Source: an uncultured Alphaproteobacteria bacterium (GTDB lineage Bacteria > Pseudomonadota > Alphaproteobacteria > Rhizobiales > Ancalomicrobiaceae). From it: 56,274 nt of DNA. Position 1 is the first letter of the stretch; every line of letters starts with the position of its first letter. Made by a program: the position numbers and the translations under genes. The stretch is from positions 1-56,274 of the forward strand of contig CALBKH010000101.1 of the NCBI GenBank assembly GCA_937892955.1, in the 5' to 3' direction. The notes beneath the pieces were generated by a model, which saw only the letters and a program-made list of their open reading frames with translations, was not told the origin of the DNA and made no database searches. Of the stretch, positions 17,807 through 25,851 are shown piece after piece.

Positions 17807-20602
17807 TCACCGCTTCCCCTTCCACCGTCCCTTCCCCTTCGCCCCTACCGTCCCGGCCGCCGTGCTCGGCCCCGGCCGCTTCGGCATCGGCCCACCCATC
17901 GGCACTTCGGTCCGCCCCACCGTCATCTCGTCGAGCGAGTTCTTCCGCACCTTGGTCGGCGGCAGGTTCGCCGCCCGGCCGTATTTCTTCTCGCCGGCGT
18001 AGCCGCCGGTGGCGTCGTCGACCGCCGTCTGGCGCGCCAGCGGGTCGTCGGCGAGCACCAGCTCCGTCGCCTCCAGCCGCTTGATCTCGTCGCGCAGGCG
18101 GGCCGCCTCCTCGAACTCGAGGTTGGTGGCGGCTTCCTTCATGCGGCGGCGCAGGTCGTCGAGATGGGCGGCGAGGTTGTGGCCGACGAGGTGGCCGTCC
18201 TCGGCGAAGCCGGCCTCGACCGTGACGTGGTCCTGCTCGTAGACCGAGGACAGCACGTCGGAGATGTTGCGCTTGATCGATTCCGGCGTGATGCCGTGCT
18301 CGAGATTGTAGGCCTGTTGCTTCTCGCGGCGGCGGTTGGTCTCGGCGATGGCGCGCTCCATCGAGCCGGTCATGCCGTCGGCGTAGAGGATGACGCGGCC
18401 GTCGACGTTGCGGGCGGCGCGCCCGATGGTCTGGATCAGCGACGTCTCGGAGCGCAGGAAGCCCTCCTTGTCGGCGTCGAGGATCGCCACCAGCGAACAC
18501 TCGGGGATGTCGAGGCCCTCGCGCAGCAGGTTGATGCCGACCAACACGTCGAAGGCGCCGAGCCGCAGGTCGCGGATGATCTCGATGCGCTCCAGCGTCT
18601 CGACGTCGGAGTGCATGTAGCGCACCCGGACGCCGTTCTCGTGGAAATATTCGGTGAGATCCTCGGCCATGCGCTTGGTCAGCGTCGTGACCAGCACGCG
18701 ATTGCCGCGTTTGGCCACCTCGCGCACCTCGCCGAGCAGGTCCTCGACCTGCTTGGTCGCCGGGCGGATCTCGACCTCCGGGTCGATCAGCCCGGTCGGG
18801 CGGATGACCTGCTCGACGAAGACGCCGCCGGCCTCCTCCATCTCCCAGCCGCCGGGCGTCGCCGACACCGCCACGGTCTGCGGCCGCATGGCGTTCCATT
18901 CCTCGAAGCGCAGTGGCCGGTTGTCCATGCAGGAGGGCAGACGGAAGCCGTATTCGGCCAGCGTCGCCTTGCGGCGGAAGTCGCCGCGATACATGCCGCC
19001 GATCTGCGGAATGGTGACGTGGCTCTCGTCGGCGAAGACCAGCGCCTCGTCGGGCAGATATTCGAACAGCGTCGGCGGCGGCTCGCCGGGGCGGCGGCCG
19101 GTGAGATAGCGCGAGTAGTTCTCGATGCCGGCGCAGGAGCCGGTCGCCTCCAGCATCTCCAGGTCGAAGGTGGTGCGCTGGTCGATGCGCTGCATCTCGA
19201 GCAGACGCCCCGCCGCCTCCAGCTCGGCGATCCGGCTCTTCAGCTCGGCCTTGATCGACTGGATCGCCTGCTGCAGCGTCGGCTTCGGCGTCACGTAGTG
19301 CGAATTGGCGTAGACTTTCACGAACTTGAGCGCCTGGGTCTTCTGACCGGTCAGCGGATCGAACTCGTCGATCGCTTCGATCTCGTCGCCGAAGAACGAG
19401 ATTCGCCACGCCCGGTCTTCCAAGTGGGCGGGGAAGACCTCGACGGTGTCGCCCCGCACCCGGAAGACGCCGCGCTGGAAGGCGGCGTCGTTGCGGCGGT
19501 AGTGGACGGCGACGAGATCGGCGAGGAGCTGGCGCTGGTCGAGCCGTTCGCCGACCTCCACCGAGAAGGTCATCGCCGTGTAGGTCTCGACCGAGCCGAT
19601 ACCGTAGATGCACGAGACCGAGGCGACGATGATGACGTCGTCGCGCTCCAGCAGCGAGCGGGTGGCGGCGTGGCGCATCCGGTCGATCTGTTCGTTGATC
19701 GACGATTCCTTCTCGATGTAGGTGTCGGTGCGCGGAACGTAGGCCTCGGGTTGGTAGTAGTCGTAGTAGGAGACGAAATACTCCACCGCGTTGTTGGGGA
19801 AGAACGACTTGAACTCGCCGTAGAGCTGGGCGGCGAGCGTCTTGTTCGGCGCCAGGATCAGCGCCGGGCGCTGGGTGCGGGCGATGACCTGGGCCATGGT
19901 GAAGGTCTTGCCCGAGCCGGTGACACCGAGCAGCACCTGGGTGCGCTCGCCGTTGTCGACGCCGGCCACCAGTTCTTCGATCGCCTGCGGCTGGTCGCCC
20001 TGCGGCTCGAACGGCGAGACGAGGTCGAAACTAATGCCGCCTTCGGACTTCGGCGGCCGCTCGGGGCGATGCGGCGTCCACAGCTTGCCGTCCTTGAACA
20101 GCGGATTGCCCGAGGCGATCAGCGCCGACAGCGCCTCGACGGTGGCCGTCGCCCCGCCCTTCGGCGCGCTCGCCGCCTCCTCGAGCCCGATCTCCAGACC
20201 GGAGACGGCATTGAGCCCGCTCGCCACGCGCTCCGTCGCGGTGGCCGCGCCGTCGTCCTTCTTCGGGCGTCCGGGCTTCTTGCGGGCGGCAGGGGCCGGG
20301 GCGGTGGCGGCCTTGGCGATCTCGTCGGCCCAATCGGCGATCGAGCCGGAGAGCGGCGTCGCGCCGACGTCGAAGGAGGCCTGAGGCATCTCGCCGAACC
20401 CCGAAGAACCAGGCATCTCGCCGAACCCCGAAGGACCAGGCATCTCGCCGAACCCCGAAGGACCGGGTGCTTCGCCCTCGTTCTCCCACGGCAGCCCGAG
20501 GGCTTCCGACGCATCGAGATGTTCGGTGAGCGGGCCGCGGCGTTTCTTCGCCCCGGAGGCGGCGGACGGGGCGGCGGAGCGGGATTTCGGCGGTCGGGTC
20601 AT
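17807..20602 (-). CDS. uvrB: UvrB, excinuclease ABC subunit B
   Basis: A 931-residue nucleotide-excision-repair helicase-like subunit that verifies damage delivered by UvrA and recruits UvrC. The canonical core begins at FDLVSPFEPQGDQPQAIEEL. Walker A is GVTGSGKTFT and the beta-hairpin region contains YYDYYQPEAYVP. The DEAD-like DESH box, helicase motifs to QTIGRAARN, and the C-terminal UVR domain (DLRRRMKEAATNLEFEEAARL) are present. About 205 poorly conserved N-terminal residues precede the core and include three 9-residue repeats. The ATG at 20602 is preferred over the open frame to 20809, which lacks conserved sequence. Confidence 0.95.
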   Translation of the reverse strand: MTRPPKSRSAAPSAASGAKKRRGPLTEHLDASEALGLPWENEGEAPGPSGFGEMPGPSGFGEMPGSSGFGEMPQASFDVGATPLSGSIADWADEIAKAATAPAPAARKKPGRPKKDDGAATATERVASGLNAVSGLEIGLEEAASAPKGGATATVEALSALIASGNPLFKDGKLWTPHRPERPPKSEGGISFDLVSPFEPQGDQPQAIEELVAGVDNGERTQVLLGVTGSGKTFTMAQVIARTQRPALILAPNKTLAAQLYGEFKSFFPNNAVEYFVSYYDYYQPEAYVPRTDTYIEKESSINEQIDRMRHAATRSLLERDDVIIVASVSCIYGIGSVETYTAMTFSVEVGERLDQRQLLADLVAVHYRRNDAAFQRGVFRVRGDTVEVFPAHLEDRAWRISFFGDEIEAIDEFDPLTGQKTQALKFVKVYANSHYVTPKPTLQQAIQSIKAELKSRIAELEAAGRLLEMQRIDQRTTFDLEMLEATGSCAGIENYSRYLTGRRPGEPPPTLFEYLPDEALVFADESHVTIPQIGGMYRGDFRRKATLAEYGFRLPSCMDNRPLRFEEWNAMRPQTVAVSATPGGWEMEEAGGVFVEQVIRPTGLIDPEVEIRPATKQVEDLLGEVREVAKRGNRVLVTTLTKRMAEDLTEYFHENGVRVRYMHSDVETLERIEIIRDLRLGAFDVLVGINLLREGLDIPECSLVAILDADKEGFLRSETSLIQTIGRAARNVDGRVILYADGMTGSMERAIAETNRRREKQQAYNLEHGITPESIKRNISDVLSSVYEQDHVTVEAGFAEDGHLVGHNLAAHLDDLRRRMKEAATNLEFEEAARLRDEIKRLEATELVLADDPLARQTAVDDATGGYAGEKKYGRAANLPPTKVRKNSLDEMTVGRTEVPMGGPMPKRPGPSTAAGTVGAKGKGRWKGKR
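20388..20468 (-). repeat. Three in-frame 27-bp tandem repeats in uvrB
   Basis: Three copies (20388-20414, 20415-20441, 20442-20468) differ at very few positions and encode the 9-residue unit GFGEMPGPS. They lie in the low-complexity N-terminal extension, outside the UvrB catalytic core. Copy number could vary by slippage without breaking the frame. Confidence 0.9.
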
Positions 20603-20896
20603 GGGTCCAATATGGCGCGAGTCCGGGGCGGCGAAAAGGGCGATGTTCGCGTTTCGTGCCGGCGGATGCGTCGTCTCCGCGGCGTCGACCGCGTCGGCGA
20701 GGGGGAAGGCACGCCCGCCGGCCCGGCCGACGGGCGCGCGTCCGCCCATCCGTTCACCATGTCCCCAACCGGAGCGCGCGAAACCGCGGCGCGTCCATCG
20801 AATACTCACTTTCTTGGCGAAATTCGGCTAGGTTCCGGTCTTTCGAGGCGGTGTCGGCGGGTGACGACTCGCGCGGCCGCGATTCGGAGTGTGTCG

Positions 20897-22306
20897 ATGT
20901 CGCAGATCGTTCCCGTCGTGCTGTGTGGTGGTTCCGGCTCGCGCCTGTGGCCGGCGTCGCGGGAGAGCTTTCCCAAGCAGTTCCTGGCCCTGACCGGCGA
21001 GATCTCGCTGTTCCAGGACACGCTGAAGCGGGTCGTCGGACCCGGCTTCGACGCACCGATCGTCGTCACCGGTTCCGACTATCGCTTCCTCGTCGCCGAG
21101 CAGATGCGCGCCGTCGGCGTGAAGGGCGACATCGTGCTGGAGCCGATGCGCCGCGACAGCTGCGCCGCCATCGCCGCCGCCGCCCGTCTGGCGCTCGCCC
21201 GTGATCCGGAAGCGCTGGTGCTGGTGCTCGCCGCCGACCACGCCATGCCCGACCTCGAGGGTTTCCTCGTCCACGTCCGCCGCGCCGCCGCCGCCGCCCG
21301 CGCCGGCCGCATCGTCACCTTCGGCATCCACCCGACCCGCGCCGCCACCGGCTACGGCTACATCCGCCCCGGCGAACCGCTGGCCGAGGAGGGGGTGTCG
21401 ACCATCGCCGCCTTCGTCGAGAAGCCGGACGAGGCCACCGCCGAGCGTTACGTCGCCGAGGGCTATCTCTGGAACTCCGGCAACTTCCTGTTCCGCGCCC
21501 GGGTCTTCCTCGACGAACTCGACCGGCTGGCGCCGGAGATCGGCCGTCCGGTGGCCGAAGCCGTCACCCATGCCGCCCGCGATCTCGACTTCCTGCGGCT
21601 CGAGGAAGAGGCCTTCTCGATCGCCGTGCCGAAGTCGGTCGACTACGCGGTGATGGAGAAGACCGCGCTCGCCGCCGTCGTCCCCTCCGATTTCGCCTGG
21701 TCCGACGTCGGCGCCTGGGGCGCCATCTGGGATCTCGCCGCCAAGGACGCCTACGGCAACGCCGCCAAGGGCGACGCCGCCTTCCTCGACGCCGCGAACT
21801 GCTACGTCCATTCGCCCGACCGGCTGACGACGGTGGTCGGCCTCGACGACGTGGTGGTGGTGACGACCCGCGACGCGGTGCTGGTGGTGGCGCGCGATCA
21901 GGCGGAGAAGGTCAAGGGGCTGGTCGCCCGCCTCACCGCCGCCGGCCGCAAGGAGGCGACCGAGAACCTCAAGGTCTTCCGCCCCTGGGGCTCCTACGAC
22001 AGTATCGATCACGGCCCGCGCCATCAGGTGAAGCGGATCTCCGTCGATCCCGGCTGCAAACTGTCGCTGCAGAGCCATTTCCATCGCGCCGAGCACTGGG
22101 TGGTGGTGTCGGGCACGGCGCGCATCACGGTGAACGACACGGTGACCATCGCCTCGGAGAACCAGTCGGTCTACATCCCGCTCGGCGCCACGCATCGGCT
22201 GGAGAACCCCGGCAAGATCCCGCTCGACCTCATCGAGGTCCAGTCCGGCGCCTATCTCGGCGAGGACGACATCGTCCGCTACGAGGACGCCTACAACAGG
22301 AGTTGA
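20897..22306 (+). CDS. manC: Mannose-1-phosphate guanylyltransferase / mannose-6-phosphate isomerase (type II)
   Basis: A 469-residue bifunctional-type enzyme that makes GDP-mannose for surface polysaccharide. N-terminal nucleotidyltransferase signature GGSGSRLWPASRESFPKQF; FVEKPDEATA and SVDYAVMEK motifs; C-terminal type II PMI cupin with QSHFHRAEHWVVVSG (His ligands). The frame is open far upstream over antisense uvrB, but ATG 20897 has GGAG upstream and starts the conserved N-terminus. Divergent from uvrB across 294 nt that must hold both promoters. No other polysaccharide genes are nearby. Confidence 0.93.
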   Translation: MSQIVPVVLCGGSGSRLWPASRESFPKQFLALTGEISLFQDTLKRVVGPGFDAPIVVTGSDYRFLVAEQMRAVGVKGDIVLEPMRRDSCAAIAAAARLALARDPEALVLVLAADHAMPDLEGFLVHVRRAAAAARAGRIVTFGIHPTRAATGYGYIRPGEPLAEEGVSTIAAFVEKPDEATAERYVAEGYLWNSGNFLFRARVFLDELDRLAPEIGRPVAEAVTHAARDLDFLRLEEEAFSIAVPKSVDYAVMEKTALAAVVPSDFAWSDVGAWGAIWDLAAKDAYGNAAKGDAAFLDAANCYVHSPDRLTTVVGLDDVVVVTTRDAVLVVARDQAEKVKGLVARLTAAGRKEATENLKVFRPWGSYDSIDHGPRHQVKRISVDPGCKLSLQSHFHRAEHWVVVSGTARITVNDTVTIASENQSVYIPLGATHRLENPGKIPLDLIEVQSGAYLGEDDIVRYEDAYNRS

Positions 22307-22337
22307 GGGGGGCGGACGTCCCTGCCGGAGGATCGGC

Positions 22338-22462
22338 GCGCGATGCTTCGAGACGCGGCCTCACGGCCGCTCCTCGGCATGAGGCGCTCGGGGGCCGTCG
22401 AATGAAAACAAACGCCTCATGCCGAGGCGCGTTCGCAACGAACGCGTCTCGAAGCATCGCGC
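22338..22462. repeat. Nested palindromic repeat, Rhizobiales REP-like
   Basis: Outer arms of 20 bp (22338-22357 with 22443-22462, core GATGCTTCGAGACGCG) enclose inner arms of 15 bp (22372-22386 with 22413-22427, CCTCGGCATGAGGCG). This matches the familiar 'CCTCATGCTGAGG...CGTCTCGAAGCATG' intergenic repeats of Rhizobiales. It lies between convergent manC and purU and may also stop transcription from both sides. Confidence 0.85.
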
Positions 22463-22535
22463 ACCTTGCTCGGCGAACGGGAGAACCTGCACCGACATCG
22501 ACATCGACACCCGCCCGTCGTCGAGGCGCGCGCCC

Positions 22536-23393
22536 TCAGTCCTGGAACACCACCGTGCGGTGACCGTTGAGGATCACCCGGTCGTCGAGGAGATGGGCGA
22601 GCGCCCGCGACAGCACGCGGCGTTCGATGTCGCGGCCCTTGCGCACCATCGTGTCGGGCGTGTCGCGATGGGTGATGTGCTCGACGTCCTGGGCGATGAT
22701 CGGCCCCTCGTCGAGGTCCGGCGTGACGAAATGGGCGGTGGCGCCGATCATCTTCACGCCGCGCTCGTGCGCCTGATGGTAGGGCTTGGCGCCCTTGAAG
22801 CCGGGCAGAAACGAGTGGTGGATGTTGATGCAGCGCCCGGCCAGCGCCGTCGACATCTCGTTCGACAGGATCTGCATGTAGCGGGCGAGGACGACGATCT
22901 CGGTGCCGGTCGTCTCGATCAGCTGCAGGATCTTCGCCTCCTGCTCCGCCTTGTTCGACTTGTCGGCCGGCATGCAATGGAACGTCGTGTCGGTGAACTC
23001 GACGTGCGCATAGGTCTGGCGCGGATGGTTGGCGACGACGGCGGTGACGTCCATCGACAATTCGCCGATGCGCCGGCGATAGAGCAGATCGACCAGACAG
23101 TGGTCGAACTTCGAAACCAGGATCATCACCTTGCGCGGGTTCGACCGGTCGCGGATGCGCCAATCCATGCCGAAGCGCTCGGCGATCGGCGCGAAGCCGG
23201 CCTTCAGCGCCGCCTCGTCGCGACCGCCGACCTCGAACACCACCCGCATGAAGAACAGGTCGGCCAGCGTGTCGTCGTACTGCTCGGCGTCGGAGATGTT
23301 GGCGCCCATCTCGAAGAGATGCGTCGACACCGCCGCGACGATGCCGGGCCGGTTGGCGCAGGAGAGGACGAGGACGAAGGACTTCTCGGACAT
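22536..23393 (-). CDS. purU: PurU, formyltetrahydrofolate deformylase
   Basis: A 285-residue enzyme hydrolysing 10-formyl-tetrahydrofolate to formate and tetrahydrofolate. N-terminal ACT domain (about 6-85), then a formyltransferase-like catalytic domain with NIHHSFLPGFKGAKPYHQA and GATAHFVTPDLDEGPII, which carry the catalytic Asn, His and Asp. The ATG at 23393 is the natural start. It lies 172 nt downstream of the OFA transporter on the same strand. Its product, formate, is the substrate of the neighbouring transporter and dehydrogenase, so a role in draining C1 units to CO2 is plausible. Confidence 0.95.
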   Translation of the reverse strand: MSEKSFVLVLSCANRPGIVAAVSTHLFEMGANISDAEQYDDTLADLFFMRVVFEVGGRDEAALKAGFAPIAERFGMDWRIRDRSNPRKVMILVSKFDHCLVDLLYRRRIGELSMDVTAVVANHPRQTYAHVEFTDTTFHCMPADKSNKAEQEAKILQLIETTGTEIVVLARYMQILSNEMSTALAGRCINIHHSFLPGFKGAKPYHQAHERGVKMIGATAHFVTPDLDEGPIIAQDVEHITHRDTPDTMVRKGRDIERRVLSRALAHLLDDRVILNGHRTVVFQD

Positions 23394-23565
23394 CGGACGC
23401 GCGACCTCGGCGGATCGAAAAAGGGTCGAGGCTGCGATAGCCCGCCGCGGCCCGGCTGTCGAGATGCGCCGCCTGCCGAATTGGCGGTCGGGCGGGACCC
23501 GGCTTCGAAGGGAGAGGACCCGGAGCGATGCCCCGGGTCCTCGTCGTGACGGCGGTTCGTGTGGT

Positions 23566-25230
23566 TCAGCGGAACAGCACCAGCGCCTTGGTCAGCGTGA
23601 TCCAGATGCCCCAGGCGAGCGGGATCCAGACGACGGCCCAGGCCGCGGTCACCTTCCACGAGTGGCTCACCTCCTCGCCCAGCGCCGCGACGTCGGAGAC
23701 GAAGTGCTGGTGGGTGTCGTCGGCGAGCTTCTTCTCCGCCGCCGCCTCGGTCTCGTCCATGTGGTGCTTCTCGGCCACCGGCGTCACCGCCCAGTTGGCG
23801 ATCGCACCGACGGCGAGCAGGCCGGCGAGGATGTACATGGTGATCGAGTAGACGTCGGCGCGCGCCACACCGTGAGCGAGCTGGTACTCGCGGATGTAAT
23901 TGACGATGCCCGGGCCGAAGATGCCCGCCGCCGACCAAGCGGTGAGCAGGCGGCCGTGGATGGCGCCGACCATCTTGGTGCCGAACATGTCGGCGAGATA
24001 GGCCGGGACGGTGGCGAAGCCGCCGCCGTACATCGACAGGATGACGCAGAAGATCAGCACGAACAGCGGCAGAGCGCCCGCCTTCGCCGCCGTCGGCACC
24101 GCGGCATAGAGCGCCAGACCGAGCAGGAAGAAGGTGAAGTAGGTCGCCTTGCGGCCGATCTTGTCGGAGAGCGACGCCCAGAAGAAGCGCCCGCCGATGT
24201 TGAACAGCGACAACAAGCCGGTGAAGCCGGCGGCGACCGCCGCGATCTGGCCCTTCTGCGCCGCGTCGAGCTGGCCGAAGGTGAGGTCGAGGCCGATCAG
24301 CTTGCCGCCGAACACTTCCTGCAGCAGCGGCGAGGCCATGCCCAGGATGCCGATGCCGGCGGTCACGTTGAGGCAGAGCACCGCCCAGACGAGCCAGAAC
24401 TGCTTCGTCTTCCAGGCGACGTCGAGATGGACGTTCTTCGAGGTGATGAGCGAGTTCTGCGATGCCGCCGGCGGCGTCCAGCCGGCCGGCTTCCAGCTGT
24501 CGGCCGGCACCCGGTAGCCGAGCGCGCCGCCCATCATGAAGACGAAATAGAGGATGCCGAGCACGACGAAGGCTTCCCACACGCCGACCGACGTCGGGGT
24601 GGCGAAGGACTTCATCAGCATGTCGGCGAGCGGTGCGCCGATCATCGCGCCACCGCCGAAGCCCATGATCGCCATGCCGGTCGCCATGCCGCGCCGGTCG
24701 GGGAACCACTTGATCAGCGTCGACACCGGCGAGATGTAGCCCAGCCCGAGGCCGATGCCGCCGATGACGCCCGAGCCGAGCCACATCAGCCACAGCTGGT
24801 GCGTCTTGATGCCGATCGCCGAGATGAAGAAGCCGCCGCCCCAGCACAGCGCCGCCACGACGCCGGCCTTGCGCGGGCCCGCCTTCTCGAGCCAGCCGCC
24901 CCAGATCGCGGCGGAAGAGCCGAGGAAGACGAAGAACAGCGTGTACATCCACCCGAGGCTGGAGATCTTCCAGTCGCAGCTGGTCGTGACCAACTCGCCG
25001 AGGAGGCTCATGTCCGCCGGGCAGGCGACCGACTTGGTGACGCCGATGGCGCGCGACAGCGGCAACCAGAACACGCTGAAGCCGTAGGCCATGCCGATGC
25101 ACAGATGGATCGCGAGCGCCGCCGGCGGAACGAGCCAGCGATTGAACCCGGGTTTCGCGACGGTGTGGGAGCGGTCGAGCCAACCTCCCCCGTTCGCCGG
25201 GCTCACGCCCGTCGTCTCCATGGTCGTCAT
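23566..25230 (-). CDS. OFA-family MFS transporter (oxalate/formate antiporter-like)
   Basis: A 554-residue inner-membrane carrier of the oxalate/formate antiporter branch of the major facilitator superfamily. It has about 12 TM helices, with the MFS loop motif as KWFPDRRGMATGMAIMGFGGG and an extra soluble loop (about 250-275). Between fdsD and purU, its substrate is most likely formate and/or oxalate; direction cannot be told from sequence. It starts 149 nt after fdsD on the same strand, with a hairpin between, so it may be partly uncoupled from the fds genes. Confidence 0.88.
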   Translation of the reverse strand: MTTMETTGVSPANGGGWLDRSHTVAKPGFNRWLVPPAALAIHLCIGMAYGFSVFWLPLSRAIGVTKSVACPADMSLLGELVTTSCDWKISSLGWMYTLFFVFLGSSAAIWGGWLEKAGPRKAGVVAALCWGGGFFISAIGIKTHQLWLMWLGSGVIGGIGLGLGYISPVSTLIKWFPDRRGMATGMAIMGFGGGAMIGAPLADMLMKSFATPTSVGVWEAFVVLGILYFVFMMGGALGYRVPADSWKPAGWTPPAASQNSLITSKNVHLDVAWKTKQFWLVWAVLCLNVTAGIGILGMASPLLQEVFGGKLIGLDLTFGQLDAAQKGQIAAVAAGFTGLLSLFNIGGRFFWASLSDKIGRKATYFTFFLLGLALYAAVPTAAKAGALPLFVLIFCVILSMYGGGFATVPAYLADMFGTKMVGAIHGRLLTAWSAAGIFGPGIVNYIREYQLAHGVARADVYSITMYILAGLLAVGAIANWAVTPVAEKHHMDETEAAAEKKLADDTHQHFVSDVAALGEEVSHSWKVTAAWAVVWIPLAWGIWITLTKALVLFR

Positions 25231-25331
25231 TTGGATACCCCCCGCGGCCGTTCTCGACCGTCGTTCGTGGTGGCGTGGTCGTTTTTCGTCCGCCGCGCGA
25301 CGACGCCGTCCGCTCGCGGATCACCCTGTTC

Positions 25332-25363
25332 GCGAAGGCGCGCGGGTCCCGGCGCGCCTTCGC
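25332..25363 (-). terminator. Hairpin between fdsD and the OFA transporter
   Basis: Arms 25332-25343 (GCGAAGGCGCGC) and 25352-25363 pair perfectly over 12 bp. It lies 16 nt after the fdsD stop in the direction of transcription. No T-run follows, so it may be a weak terminator or an RNA-stabilising stem at the operon segment boundary. Confidence 0.5.
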
Positions 25364-25379
25364 CTCGTTCCCGCGGTGT

Positions 25380-25586
25380 CTACGCCGCGAGAATCTCCGC
25401 CGCGCGGCGGGCGACGGGGTCGAGCCCCGCGCCGCCGGCGGCCAGATGGTCGGCGAGACCGGCGCGCATGCGCGGGTCCCAGTTCTTGGCGATGTGGTCG
25501 GCGGTGTCTGCCGCCGCGTCGCCGCGCTGGGCGGCGAAGAACGCGGCGATCTGGTTGGCCATGGTGACGAGTTTGGTGGTGTCCAT
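25380..25586 (-). CDS. fdsD: Formate dehydrogenase delta subunit
   Basis: A 68-residue small subunit of the NAD-dependent molybdenum formate dehydrogenase. It shows the family pattern: KLVTMANQIAAFFAAQ, then DTADHIAKNWDPRMRAGLADHL and a C-terminal LDPVARRAAEIL helix. FdsD is needed for a stable active FdsGBA complex. It is separated from fdsA by 265 nt of palindromic sequence rather than directly following an fdsC gene. Confidence 0.9.
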   Translation of the reverse strand: MDTTKLVTMANQIAAFFAAQRGDAAADTADHIAKNWDPRMRAGLADHLAAGGAGLDPVARRAAEILAA

Positions 25587-25851
25587 CGGTCAGGCCCGTT
25601 GCGATGCAGGTGCGCCGGCCTCACGGTCGGAAATCGGATGGTTTCGCTGCGCCGCATCCGGCTCTCTCCCCCCTCGAGGGGGAGAGACGGAGAGGGGGGG
25701 CCGGAGGCCGTGGATCACTTCGGCGTTGCCGGTCCGGGCGCGAGGCCGCTTCCCCCCTCCCTGGCCCTCACCCTCGAGGGGGGAGGGAAGGTGTGACGTT
25801 GCCGCCGAAGACACTCGAAGCGACGGAGCGAAATCGTTCATGGCCTCGCCC
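25587..25851. repeat. GC-rich palindromic repeat patch between fdsA and fdsD
   Basis: Two CTCGAG-centred palindromes (25664-25686, an 11-bp stem with one bulge, and about 25766-25789) lie in a CT/GA-run context. Spurious translations contain the 'PSPLEGEG' and 'SPPRGGRE' strings characteristic of a common Rhizobiales intergenic repeat. The insertion separates fdsD from fdsA within one transcription unit. Confidence 0.75.

Noticed and set aside
20388..20468. CRISPR or minisatellite outside coding sequence
   Set aside because: The repeats are contiguous without spacers and keep the uvrB frame.
18164..20896. Upstream extension of the manC frame over uvrB
   Set aside because: The extension is antisense to uvrB. 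A proper ATG with ribosome binding site and the conserved N-terminus starts at 20897.
25332..25851. CRISPR-like repeat cluster between fdsA and the OFA transporter
   Set aside because: Only palindromic GC-rich repeats of unequal spacing; no regularly spaced identical direct repeats with unique spacers.
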